Origin: Alkaliphilus sp. B6464
Lineage (GTDB): Bacteria > Bacillota > Clostridia > Peptostreptococcales > Natronincolaceae
Length of the DNA stretch: 64,000 nucleotides
Direction of reading: 5' to 3'
NCBI RefSeq assembly: GCF_018141165.1
Contig: NZ_CP058557.1
Location: 1,922,001 to 1,986,000 of the forward strand
The position numbers and the translations under genes are program-made. The notes under the pieces were generated by a model. It was not told the origin of the DNA. It made no database searches and saw only the letters and a program-made list of their open reading frames with translations. Each line of letters starts with the position of its first letter. Positions within the stretch are counted from its first letter, which is position 1. Below are positions 34,121 to 42,094 of this stretch, in pieces.

Positions 34121-34846
34121 ATGAAAAATATAGGTGTGTTTTTTGATATTGATGGAACTCTGTATAGAGATTCTTTAATGGTGGAACATTTCAAGAGTTT
34201 AATAAAGTATGAAGTAATAGATCCTATTATTTGGCATACACTTGCTAAAAATGCATTTCATGATTGGGATATGAGGCAAGGAAATTATGATAATTATTTA
34301 AATGAAGTATCTCAAATATATCTTAAATCTATGAAAGGTCTAAATAGAAACTACATGGACTTTATATCAAATCAAGTAATAAATTTAAAAGGCGATAGAG
34401 TGTACCGTTTTACTAGAGATAGAATTAACTGGCATAAGTCTCAGGGGCATAAGGTTGTTTTTATTTCGGGTAGTCCAGACTATTTAGTATCAAAAATGGC
34501 AGAAAAATATGGAGTAGCTGATTATCGCGGAACAGAATATATAGTAGATGAAAATAATAATTTTACTGGCGAAATTATTCAAATGTGGGATTCAGACAGT
34601 AAGCACACAGCTATTATGGAATTTGTTGATAAATATAATATAGATTTAGATAAAAGCTATGCATATGGCGATACAAATGGAGATTTTTCAATGCTAAAGC
34701 TAGTCGGTAGTCCTATTGCAATTAATCCTGCTAGAGAACTACTACAAAATATTAGAAATGATAGGGAATTGCGTAAAAAGGCTACAATAATTATTGAAAG
34801 AAAAGATGTAATTTATAAATTAACCGCCGATGTGGAATTTTTATAA
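34121..34846 (+). CDS. HAD-superfamily hydrolase, subfamily IB (phosphoserine-phosphatase-like)
   Basis: Soluble phosphatase of 241 residues. Motif I is FFDIDGTLYRDS at 8-19 (nucleophile first Asp, acid second Asp); the helical C1 cap follows; motif II VVFISGSP is near 113-120; motif IV YAYGDTNGDFSMLKLVGSPIAINP is near 188-211, with the metal-binding Asp residues. This layout matches HAD-IB enzymes that act on phosphoserine or related small phosphates. The substrate is not known. GAGAAGGGG precedes the ATG. It is a monocistronic gene ended by a hairpin shared with apbE. Confidence 0.9.
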   Translation: MKNIGVFFDIDGTLYRDSLMVEHFKSLIKYEVIDPIIWHTLAKNAFHDWDMRQGNYDNYLNEVSQIYLKSMKGLNRNYMDFISNQVINLKGDRVYRFTRDRINWHKSQGHKVVFISGSPDYLVSKMAEKYGVADYRGTEYIVDENNNFTGEIIQMWDSDSKHTAIMEFVDKYNIDLDKSYAYGDTNGDFSMLKLVGSPIAINPARELLQNIRNDRELRKKATIIIERKDVIYKLTADVEFL

Positions 34847-34860
34847 TTTTAGCTTAATAT

Positions 34861-34892
34861 TAAATAGTGGAGCTTATAGGCTCCACTATTTA
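34861..34892. terminator. Bidirectional terminator shared by the HAD gene and apbE
   Basis: Stem TAAATAGTGGAGC / GCTCCACTATTTA with loop TTATAG; the right arm overlaps the apbE stop codon. Confidence 0.85.
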
Positions 34893-35945
34893 ATTAGCTA
34901 TTTTAAAGTTATTATCTAATATTTCAACTGCGTCTTTTAACCCTGAAGAAACATATACTTGTCTGTCTTTAGTAATTAGCAAACCTTCTACACCTGGACG
35001 ACTTTCTATTAATTTTAGTCCCTCATCTAAACCTAATATAAATGAAGCGGTTGAAAGGACATCTCCATCTATAGACTTATCTGAAACAATAGTTACACTT
35101 ACTAGACCATTATTTGCCGGAATGCCAGTTTTAGGATCTATAATATGGTGGTACCTTACTCCATTTTCGATAAAGTATCTCTCGTAATCTCCAGAAGTAA
35201 CTACAGATTTATCAGATATAGAAATACGGGCAATGGAATTACTCGATCCAATTTCAGGATTATTAATACCAATTCTCCATTCGCTACCATCGGTTTTTGT
35301 ACCTAGGGCATATACATCTCCACCTAAATTAACAACACCGCTTTTAATTCCATTTTCTCTTAGAATACGAATACTTTCATCGACCGCATATCCCTTTGCA
35401 ATACCACCTAGATCCACTAACATTTTATGATCTTTAATAAAAGCAGTATTATTTTCCTTTGAAAGTTCCAGTTTATTTAAGTCTATATGTTTTTTTGCAT
35501 CTGCTATTTCTTCTGATGTAGGAACTTTCTGCGAGTCCTTTCCTATTCCCCAAAGCTCTATTAGCGAGCCAAGACCAATATTAAAAGCCTCTTTAGTTAT
35601 AGAAGAATATTCAAGACCTTCTAACAGTACTTCCATAGTAGAAGGATTAACAGCTATAGCTTCAACCCCAGCTTTTTTGTTCATATTATATACATCGCTG
35701 CCTTCTATAGAAGTGCTCATTAGATTTTCAATTTCTTTTATGCGATCATAAGCCTTAGAAATAGCTTCATTCCCTTCCTTTTCAGAATTACTATAGGCAC
35801 TAATTGATCCAAAGGTACCTAAGATTAACTGCTCCTGTTTAACAAGGGTTAATTCTTTAGGTGATTTATTAGAAGTACAACCTGCTAATGTTATAGATAT
35901 TATTAGAAATAATAGCAATATGTTTGATTTCTTATTATTTATCAT
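34890..35945 (-). CDS. apbE: FAD:protein FMN transferase lipoprotein
   Basis: Surface-anchored flavin transferase of 351 residues that attaches FMN from FAD to a Thr or Ser in [S/T]GA[T/S] motifs of exported proteins. Lipobox ITLAGC (cysteine near residue 22). Conserved parts are LILGTFGSISAYS near 40, EIENLMSTSIEGSDVYNMNK near 70-89, DLGGIAKGYAVDESI near 177-191 (FAD-binding), the GVVNLGGDVYALG segment near 200-212 and DGDVLSTASFILG with metal-binding Asp. It sits next to three genes for proteins with FMN-binding domains, its expected substrates. AGAGGTG precedes the ATG. Tandem palindromes lie upstream at 35984-36010. Confidence 0.95.
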   Translation of the reverse strand: MINNKKSNILLLFLIISITLAGCTSNKSPKELTLVKQEQLILGTFGSISAYSNSEKEGNEAISKAYDRIKEIENLMSTSIEGSDVYNMNKKAGVEAIAVNPSTMEVLLEGLEYSSITKEAFNIGLGSLIELWGIGKDSQKVPTSEEIADAKKHIDLNKLELSKENNTAFIKDHKMLVDLGGIAKGYAVDESIRILRENGIKSGVVNLGGDVYALGTKTDGSEWRIGINNPEIGSSNSIARISISDKSVVTSGDYERYFIENGVRYHHIIDPKTGIPANNGLVSVTIVSDKSIDGDVLSTASFILGLDEGLKLIESRPGVEGLLITKDRQVYVSSGLKDAVEILDNNFKIAN

Positions 35946-35983
35946 CTTATTACACCTCTTCTATAAAGATTCTTATTAATCAT

Positions 35984-36010
35984 ATCAGCTGATTAATTAT
36001 ATCAATTGAT
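35984..36010. promoter_or_regulatory. Tandem palindromes upstream of apbE
   Basis: ATCAGCTGAT (35984-35993) and ATCAATTGAT (36001-36010), both perfect palindromes, are centred 17 bases apart in the region between divergent apbE and the FMN-domain genes. A two-site operator is likely; the regulator is unknown. Confidence 0.4.
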
Positions 36011-36475
36011 TTAATAAAAGTAAAGAATAGTAAAATATCAGTATAAAAGAATGAGAGATGTTATTTATTGTTAGTAAAAGATTTAAATTATAATCTTATA
36101 ATATAGAAGCTGATACATTAATCGTTATTTAAATATCTATTGGTAACATATATAGGAAATTATATGTTATTATATGTAAACAAACATAAAAAAAACTTAA
36201 TTTTGATACTATTTTTAAAATAATATGTAGAATAAAACTGTATTCCCAGCATATTTCTTGAAAACATAAGAATATATAGATGTTAAATTTAAATTAATCT
36301 ATACAAAAAGTAAGTAAAAAATACCAAAATATAGTTGCATTGGTAATGAAAAAGATGTAAAATAATTGTAAAGTTATAAGTTATTAATTTAACATTTTTG
36401 TTTAGTAATAGTAATTGTTAAATTAACGATTATTATTTAGTAAGCAGAATAACATTATTAAGGGGGAGATTTTTA
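36011..36475 (+). other. 465-base AT-rich gap before the first FMN-domain gene
   Basis: This gap, unusually long for the window, probably holds the control region of the 36476 gene. It contains an AATTGTTAAATTAACGATT imperfect inverted repeat (about 36413-36432) and GGGGGAG as ribosome-binding site. I see no ORF with a ribosome-binding site and no strong hairpin. Confidence 0.5.
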
Positions 36476-38008
36476 ATGAAAAAAGCGTGGGCATTAGCGT
36501 TAGCGGCATTGCTAGCTTTACCATTAGTAGTACCAACAAATGTAAATGCTGCAGATCCAGAACCAGCATTAGAAGGTCCTGGAGTTAAGAGTGCTGTTGT
36601 TTTCAACAATGGTGAAAAACTTACTTTAGAAGAAAAGACAACAATCAAAGGTGGACGTGTATTTGTTCCTCTGAAAGAGTTAACTGAAAAATTTGGTCTA
36701 CATATTAAATACGATGCGGCTACACATACTGCGTATATTTTGGACAAAGAAGATGCAACACTTGCAAAGGCTGAAAAGGGCGAATCTATGAACCTTTTTA
36801 GAAACGATGTAAAGCTTGAAACAATTGTAGATGTTAACGAAGAAAACCAATCATTTGTTTCAGCTGCTGATTTTGCAGAAGCTTTAGGAAGATATTACTA
36901 TGAAGATACATTAAGTAATAGCTTATACATGTTTGATGATGCAGCTCCGATGAAAGATGGGGAATATGTAGCTGCTGGCTTAGCAAGTAAAGGATGGGTT
37001 CCACAAGTTAACCTAACCGTTAAAGGTGGAAAAATTGAATCTGTAGTTTACAACGAGTATAATGCTGAAGGAAATGGTAAAAAAACTGACGAAGCTTATA
37101 ATACAAGCTGGCAAGCAAAGTATCCAGAAGTAATTCTTTCAGAGAAGATAGATACATTACAAAGTGATTTGGTTGCTAAGCAAGATCCAAACAAAGTAGA
37201 TGTGACAACTGGTGCGACAGGAACGCATAAAAGCTTTGTAGCTTTAACTAAAAAGGCAATGGCTCAAGCTAAAGCTGCAAGTGTAAGCAAAGCAGTAAAC
37301 TTTGATTATAAAGACGGTAAATATGTTGTTGTTGGATTAACAGATTCCAGGGGATGGACACCACAAGTTGACATGGAAGTTAAAGATGGAAAAATTATTT
37401 CTGTAGAATATACAGCACTTAATGATAAAGGTGAAAGTAAAAGATTAGATGGAGCAGGATATGTAACTAATTGGAAAAATAAATATGAGGGTGTAGACCC
37501 AGTTGCAATTATTGCTGAAAGAGAAGCTCAATTAATTAAAACTCAAGATCCAAACATGGTAGATGTAGCAACAGGTGCTACAGGCTGGGGAGATGACTTA
37601 AAGCTTTTCACAGTTGGAGCATTAAATCAAGCTAGAATGTCTGACATCGAAGTAACAGAAGGTTCTACTATTTATGTATTCCATGGTGAACCTACAGCTA
37701 AAAGTGCATATTATGTACAGTTATTAGCTCTTGCTAAAGATAATGAAATTCTAGATGTAGATTATGTAGAATATCAAACAGGATCAGATTTGGCTAAGCC
37801 TCACAACCCAACTTACATTCAAAATTGGGCTAGTAGAACACCTGATGTACTTCAAGGAAGAAATCAATTAGATATCAGAGAGGAAATGCAAGACTTCCTA
37901 TTAAACAACAAAACTGTTGAAGGAATCGATACTATTACAGGGGCTTCTAACTGGAGAAAAGGTATCGTAGAATTAGGACCTAAAGCAGTAAAAATGATTG
38001 AAAAATAA
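36476..38008 (+). CDS. Secreted protein with Cu-amine-oxidase N-like domain and three FMN-binding-type domains
   Basis: Exported protein of 510 residues. The signal peptide has a type I cleavage site near VNA-AD (25/26), so it is secreted or wall-associated rather than a lipoprotein. A copper-amine-oxidase N-terminal-like domain (about 42-155, with GGRVFVPLKELTEKFGLHI and AYIL) is followed by three repeats of the FMN-binding/pheromone-lipoprotein type (about 160-265, 278-388, 397-508). Each ends in a flavinylation-type motif: DVTTGATG (Thr248), DVATGATG (Thr369) and DTITGASN (Ser491). The third motif has Ser in the acceptor place. AAGGGGG precedes the ATG. Likely substrate of the nearby ApbE; it may carry two or three covalent FMN for extracellular electron transfer. 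Confidence 0.88.
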   Translation: MKKAWALALAALLALPLVVPTNVNAADPEPALEGPGVKSAVVFNNGEKLTLEEKTTIKGGRVFVPLKELTEKFGLHIKYDAATHTAYILDKEDATLAKAEKGESMNLFRNDVKLETIVDVNEENQSFVSAADFAEALGRYYYEDTLSNSLYMFDDAAPMKDGEYVAAGLASKGWVPQVNLTVKGGKIESVVYNEYNAEGNGKKTDEAYNTSWQAKYPEVILSEKIDTLQSDLVAKQDPNKVDVTTGATGTHKSFVALTKKAMAQAKAASVSKAVNFDYKDGKYVVVGLTDSRGWTPQVDMEVKDGKIISVEYTALNDKGESKRLDGAGYVTNWKNKYEGVDPVAIIAEREAQLIKTQDPNMVDVATGATGWGDDLKLFTVGALNQARMSDIEVTEGSTIYVFHGEPTAKSAYYVQLLALAKDNEILDVDYVEYQTGSDLAKPHNPTYIQNWASRTPDVLQGRNQLDIREEMQDFLLNNKTVEGIDTITGASNWRKGIVELGPKAVKMIEK

Positions 38009-38053
38009 CACATTACTATTTAATAAACATATGAAAAAATAATAAACTTAACT

Positions 38054-38083
38054 GATAAGGCTGGGGAATACCTCGGCTTTATC
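38054..38083 (+). terminator. Hairpin after the 36476 gene
   Basis: Stem GATAAGGCTGGGG / CCTCGGCTTTATC with few T residues after, so it may be only a partial terminator or a processing site. Confidence 0.5.
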
Positions 38084-38140
38084 CTTGTTAATATAGTTAT
38101 AAAACTATTATGAAATTAATTATTTCAAGGAGGTAAATTT

Positions 38141-39271
38141 ATGAAAAAAAAATTAGCCTTAGCATTAGTAGTTGCATTAACAATTGGAGTATTTGCAGGT
38201 TGTTCTAAGCCATCGAAAGAGACTTCTGGTAATTTTACTGATGGTGAATATGAAGGCGTTGGTGAAGGCTTTAAAGGAGACATCAAAGTAAGTGTTAAAG
38301 TTGAGAATGGCAAAATTACAAATATAGGTATTATTGAAATTGATGAGACGCCTGGTATTGGCGATGAAGGTGTAAAAGAAACTATTAAAAAAATTATTGA
38401 AGCACAATCAACAGAAGTGGATACACATTCTGGTGCTACAATTTCAAGCAATGGAACTATGGAAGCAGTAGCAGTGGCATTAGGTTTGAAAGAAGCTAAG
38501 ATTGCAGAAAAACCTGTAGAAGATGCTAAACCTGATCCAGAGCCTATGACATTTGTTGATGGAATATATGAAGGATCTGCAAAGGGATTTAAGTCTGACA
38601 TCAAAGTAAAAGTTATAGTAGAAGGAAGTAAAATTACAAGTATTGATACCTTAGAGATTGGCGAGACAGAAGGAATTGGTGACGACGCCTCTAAAGAAAT
38701 TATTGATAATGTAATTAAGTTTCAGTCAACAGAAGTAGATGCAAAATCTGGAGCGACAGTTTCAAGTAATGCTACTATTGAAGCTATATTAAATGCTTTA
38801 AATAGTGAACCTACTAAAGAAACTGCAGAAGAGACAGCAAAACCAGCAGAAAAGTCTGCCGATAAGCCAGCGGAAAAACCTGCTGATAAGCCGGCAGAAA
38901 AATCAGCAGAAAAGCCTGCTGATAAGCCAGCAGAAAAACCGACAGAGAAACCTGCTGATAAGCCAGCGGAAAAACCTGCTGAACCTGCTGAACCAGCTGC
39001 AAGTGGTTATAAAGATGGAACATATGTAGGAAAAGGTGAAGGATTTTACGGCGATATCGAAATAAAGGTTACTATAAAAGATGGAAAGATCACAGCAGCT
39101 ACTATAAATAAGATGGATGAAACAGAAGGTGTAGGAGACGTAGCTGTTAAAAAAATTGCTGAGCAAGTTGTATCAAAACAAACAGGTGATATAGCTGTAG
39201 TATCTGGTGCTACAATTTCAAGTGAAGGTGCAATTAAAGCTGTAAAGGATGCATTAGGCCAAGCGAAATAG
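38141..39271 (+). CDS. Lipoprotein with three FMN-binding domains and a Pro/Ala/Lys/Glu linker
   Basis: Surface lipoprotein of 376 residues. Lipobox VFAGC with Cys21. FMN-binding domains cover about 33-115, 138-222 and 290-375. Each has the pattern DGxYxGxGxGFxGDIKVxVxVxxGKI and ends in VDTHSGATISS (Thr100), VDAKSGATVSS (Thr206) or AVVSGATISS (Thr358), the motif modified by ApbE. Between domains 2 and 3 is a roughly 55-residue linker made of KPAE/KPAD/KSAE/KPTE four-residue units. It is probably a wall-spanning stalk that holds three FMN groups, a multi-heme-like electron conduit without heme. AAGGAGG lies before the ATG. Two opposite-strand frames here are artefacts of the linker. Confidence 0.9.
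   Translation: MKKKLALALVVALTIGVFAGCSKPSKETSGNFTDGEYEGVGEGFKGDIKVSVKVENGKITNIGIIEIDETPGIGDEGVKETIKKIIEAQSTEVDTHSGATISSNGTMEAVAVALGLKEAKIAEKPVEDAKPDPEPMTFVDGIYEGSAKGFKSDIKVKVIVEGSKITSIDTLEIGETEGIGDDASKEIIDNVIKFQSTEVDAKSGATVSSNATIEAILNALNSEPTKETAEETAKPAEKSADKPAEKPADKPAEKSAEKPADKPAEKPTEKPADKPAEKPAEPAEPAASGYKDGTYVGKGEGFYGDIEIKVTIKDGKITAATINKMDETEGVGDVAVKKIAEQVVSKQTGDIAVVSGATISSEGAIKAVKDALGQAK
38825..38995 (+). repeat. Degenerate 12-bp linker repeat in the FMN lipoprotein gene
   Basis: Repeats of the type AAGCCAGCAGAA and AAACCTGCTGAT encode K-P-A-E/D units. The repeats are in frame, so length can vary between strains. Confidence 0.7.
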
Positions 39272-39480
39272 GAACATATTAAAATTTGATTTATATGATA
39301 GGTTTATTTTTTTATATATATGTCAATATTAGTCCTATAAAGGCTAAATATATTTTTATAATGATGTTGCATTATTTATTAAAAAGATGTAAAATTATCT
39401 CGAGTTACTTATTAATCCAGAATTATTGATATGGACAAAACATTACTTAAAATTTATATTGTATTAAGGAGGATTTTAAA

Positions 39481-39834
39481 ATGAAAAAAAGATTAGCATT
39501 GGCATTAGTTGCTACATTAGCAATGGGAGTATTTGTAGGATGTTCTAAGCCAGCACCAAAGGCAGAAGCATACAAAGATGGTACTTATGAAGGTGTAGGA
39601 GAAGGTTACAAAGGAGATATCAAAGTAAGTGTAGAAGTTAAAGATGGTAAAATCAGCAACGTTGCAATAGTAGAACAAGAAGAAACAGAAGGTCTTGGTG
39701 ATACTGCAGCAGAAGAAGTAGCTAAAAAAATTGTTGAAGCTCAATCTACAGAAGTAGAAGCAGTATCTGGCGCAACAGGTTCAAGTAACGGAACTATGGA
39801 AGCTGCTAAGGATGCATTAAGCAAAGCTAAATAG
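39481..39834 (+). CDS. Lipoprotein with one FMN-binding domain
   Basis: Surface lipoprotein of 117 residues, essentially a single-domain version of the previous gene. The signal peptide and lipobox (VFVGC, Cys21) are nearly identical to it. The domain (about 30-117) ends in VEAVSGATGSS with acceptor Thr99. AAGGAGG precedes the ATG at 9 bases. It may be a mobile one-electron or two-electron shuttle between membrane donors and the triple-domain proteins. It looks like a recent duplication of the first domain of the 38141 gene. It is followed by two terminators in a row. Confidence 0.9.
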   Translation: MKKRLALALVATLAMGVFVGCSKPAPKAEAYKDGTYEGVGEGYKGDIKVSVEVKDGKISNVAIVEQEETEGLGDTAAEEVAKKIVEAQSTEVEAVSGATGSSNGTMEAAKDALSKAK

Positions 39835-39851
39835 TTTAATTTAAACAATAG

Positions 39852-39922
39852 AAAAAGCAGCCTTGCTGCTTTTTTCATATATTTAGAAAAAACATGATCC
39901 ATATTATGGATCATGTTTTTTT
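39852..39922 (+). terminator. Tandem terminators after the FMN-domain genes
   Basis: First: AAAAAGCAGC / GCTGCTTTTT (39852-39875). Second: AAAAAACATGATCCAT / ATGGATCATGTTTTTT (39887-39922). Both have T tails; the second may work both ways. Confidence 0.9.
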
Positions 39923-39977
39923 ATTGAGAATAATAATGTTATAAAAAGATATTTATGGATATATAAATAATAACGAA

Positions 39978-39995
39978 TATCAATATTAATTGATA
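39978..39995 (+). promoter_or_regulatory. Inverted repeat abutting the pdhA ribosome-binding site
   Basis: TATCAATATTAATTGATA is TATCAAT-N4-ATTGATA and ends one base before AGGAGG. It could be a protein operator or an RNA hairpin that hides the ribosome-binding site. Confidence 0.35.
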
Positions 39996-40008
39996 AGGAG
40001 GTAATATA

Positions 40009-41097
40009 ATGCTTTTTAAAAATTATAATCCATTGGATAAAAAGATGTTTCAAATTATGGACGAAAATTCTAACATTAAAAATGAAGAGTACATGCCAGA
40101 TTTAAATAAGGAAGAACTATTAACGATGTATGAAAATATGATACAAACTAGAGAGGCAGATTTAAAAGCCCTTATGTATCAAAGACAGGGAAGAATGCTT
40201 ACCTATGCACCTAATATTGGGCAAGAGGCAGCTCAAGTAGGCAGTGCTTTTGCGCTGGAAAAGAAAGATTGGATGGTGCCATCTTTTAGAGAGCTTGGAG
40301 CATGGCTAACTAGAGGAGCAGATCTTAAAATGATATATCTTTACTGGTACGGTAATGAGTTTGGTAGCCATATTCCAGAAGACTTAAAAATTTTACCGGT
40401 ATCAGTACCTATTGCAAGTCACCTTAACCATGCCGTAGGTATATCATGGGCATCTACACTACAAGGCAAGGATGAAGTATCTATTGCTTATTTTGGTGAT
40501 GGTGCAACTTCTCAAGGAGATTTTCACGAAGCTATGAATTGGGCCGGAGCCTTTAATACACCAACAGTATTTTTATGCCAAAATAACCAGTTTGCGATTT
40601 CTGTTCCTAGAGGAAGTCAAACTAGTTCAGAAACAATTGCCCAAAAAGCAGTTGCATATGGAATGCCCGGAATACAAGTGGATGGTAATGATATATTAGC
40701 TATGTATGTTGCAACGAAAACAGCTATAGAAAGAGCTAGAAGAGGTGAAGGACCAACATTAATTGAAGCCTACACCTATCGCATTGGAGCCCACACAACT
40801 AGCGATGATCCCACACGTTATAGAACAGATGATGAAGTTGAAGTTTGGAAGAAGAAAGATCCTATAGATAGAATGAAAAAATATTTAATAGATAAAGGAT
40901 ATTTGAATGAGGAAGAAAACGATAGATTAGTTGAAAAGTGCGGAAAGATAGCAGAGGAAGCTTTTAAATATGTAGAAACTAACGGAAAGACAAAACTGGA
41001 TGATATATTTAAATATCATTATAAGGAAATAACACCTCAATTATTAGAGCAGATGGAAGAATATAAAGAATTTTTAAATGAGAGAGGTGAATTATAA
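40009..41097 (+). CDS. pdhA: 2-oxoacid dehydrogenase E1 alpha subunit (pyruvate dehydrogenase type)
   Basis: TPP-dependent subunit of 362 residues that decarboxylates pyruvate or a branched-chain oxoacid. The TPP motif is FGDGATSQGDFHEAMNWAG (about 162-180, GDG start, N-N end at NNQFAIS). Other family motifs are YQRQGRMLTYAPNIGQEAAQVGSA near 56-79 and RIGAHTTSDDPTRYR near 262-276, the phosphorylation-loop region. The length and motifs are nearest to PdhA of Firmicutes. AAGGAGGT is 7 bases before the ATG, with an inverted repeat upstream. It overlaps E1 beta by one base (ATAATGA region). First gene of a three-gene operon, E3 being a separate unit downstream. Confidence 0.93.
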   Translation: MLFKNYNPLDKKMFQIMDENSNIKNEEYMPDLNKEELLTMYENMIQTREADLKALMYQRQGRMLTYAPNIGQEAAQVGSAFALEKKDWMVPSFRELGAWLTRGADLKMIYLYWYGNEFGSHIPEDLKILPVSVPIASHLNHAVGISWASTLQGKDEVSIAYFGDGATSQGDFHEAMNWAGAFNTPTVFLCQNNQFAISVPRGSQTSSETIAQKAVAYGMPGIQVDGNDILAMYVATKTAIERARRGEGPTLIEAYTYRIGAHTTSDDPTRYRTDDEVEVWKKKDPIDRMKKYLIDKGYLNEEENDRLVEKCGKIAEEAFKYVETNGKTKLDDIFKYHYKEITPQLLEQMEEYKEFLNERGEL

Positions 41098-42080
41098 TGA
41101 CCACAATCAATTTATTACAAGCTGTTAATTTAACATTAAAACAAGAGATGGCAAGAGATCAAAGAATTATTGTATTTGGTGAGGATGTAGGATATGAGGG
41201 TGGTGTATTTAGAGCAACTGTAGATTTACAGAAGGAATTTGGAAAAGACCGTTGCATGGATTCACCATTATCAGAGTCTTCAATTGTAGGAGTAGGAATT
41301 GGTATGGCGATTAACGGAATGTTGCCAGTAGTAGAAATGCAATTTATGGGATTCTCTTACCCTGCTTTTAATCAAATAATTAGCCATGTTGCCAGAATGC
41401 GGAACAGATCTAGAGGTAGGTTTAGTGTTCCTATGGTGATAAGAATGCCTTATGGTGGAGGAATTAGAGCGCTGGAACACCACTCCGAAAGCACAGAAGC
41501 TATATATTCACATATTCCAGGACTAAAGGTAGTTATACCATCTACTCCTTATGATGCAAAAGGATTATTGGCTGCTGCAATTAGAGATGAGGATCCAGTA
41601 ATTTTCTTAGAACCAAAACGTATTTATAGAGCATTTAAACAAGAGGTACCTGATGAGGAGTATATTATACCAATTGGTAAAGCTAATGTAGTAAGGGAAG
41701 GCAAGGATATAACTCTAATTTCCTGGGGTGCCATGATGCGGGAAGCTTTAAAAGCTGCTGATCTAGCTAAGGATAAAGGTATTAGTGTTGAAGTAATTGA
41801 CCTACGGACAATATCACCGATTGATAGGGATACCATTATTGAATCAGTTAAAAAGACAGGAAGGGTAGTTATTGTACATGAGGCGGCAAAAACTTTGGGA
41901 GTAGGCGCTGAATTAATTTCTATTATTAATGAAAAGGCATTTCTATATTTAGAAGCTCCTCCACTTAGAGTAACTGGCTTCGATACTCCTTTCCCATTGC
42001 CTCAGGGAGAGCATCATTACCTACCAAGTCCAGAAAGAATATTTAATAAGATTATGGAAACTGTCAACTACTTGACATAA
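41097..42080 (+). CDS. pdhB: 2-oxoacid dehydrogenase E1 beta subunit
   Basis: Partner of E1 alpha, 327 residues. Motifs are FGEDVGYEGGVFRAT near 26-40, PLSESSIVGVGIGMAINGMLPVVEMQF in two parts, RMPYGGGIRALEHHSES with the active-site His pair, and the C-terminal RVTGFDTPFPLP. The ATG overlaps the stop of pdhA with GAGAGGTG upstream, so translation is coupled. It forms the alpha2beta2 E1 of the complex. Confidence 0.95.
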   Translation: MTTINLLQAVNLTLKQEMARDQRIIVFGEDVGYEGGVFRATVDLQKEFGKDRCMDSPLSESSIVGVGIGMAINGMLPVVEMQFMGFSYPAFNQIISHVARMRNRSRGRFSVPMVIRMPYGGGIRALEHHSESTEAIYSHIPGLKVVIPSTPYDAKGLLAAAIRDEDPVIFLEPKRIYRAFKQEVPDEEYIIPIGKANVVREGKDITLISWGAMMREALKAADLAKDKGISVEVIDLRTISPIDRDTIIESVKKTGRVVIVHEAAKTLGVGAELISIINEKAFLYLEAPPLRVTGFDTPFPLPQGEHHYLPSPERIFNKIMETVNYLT

Positions 42081-42094
42081 GGAGGTGTTAATAT

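Noticed and set aside
36413-36432. Rex-like site before the first FMN-domain gene
   Set aside because: TTGTTAA and TTAACGA are one base apart; Rex needs TTGTTAA-N4-TTAACAA.
38805-39029. Overlapping frames with Q/K-rich or L/Q-rich repeats inside the FMN lipoprotein gene
   Set aside because: They are frame-shifted readings of the K-P-A-E linker and have no ribosome-binding site.
39978-39995. Joining all TATCAAT/ATTGATA palindromes (3987, 25948, 26037, 36001, 39978) into one regulon
   Set aside because: The spacing between half-sites differs (2, 7 or 8 bases), so one dimer is unlikely to bind all; in AT-rich DNA such sites can arise by chance.
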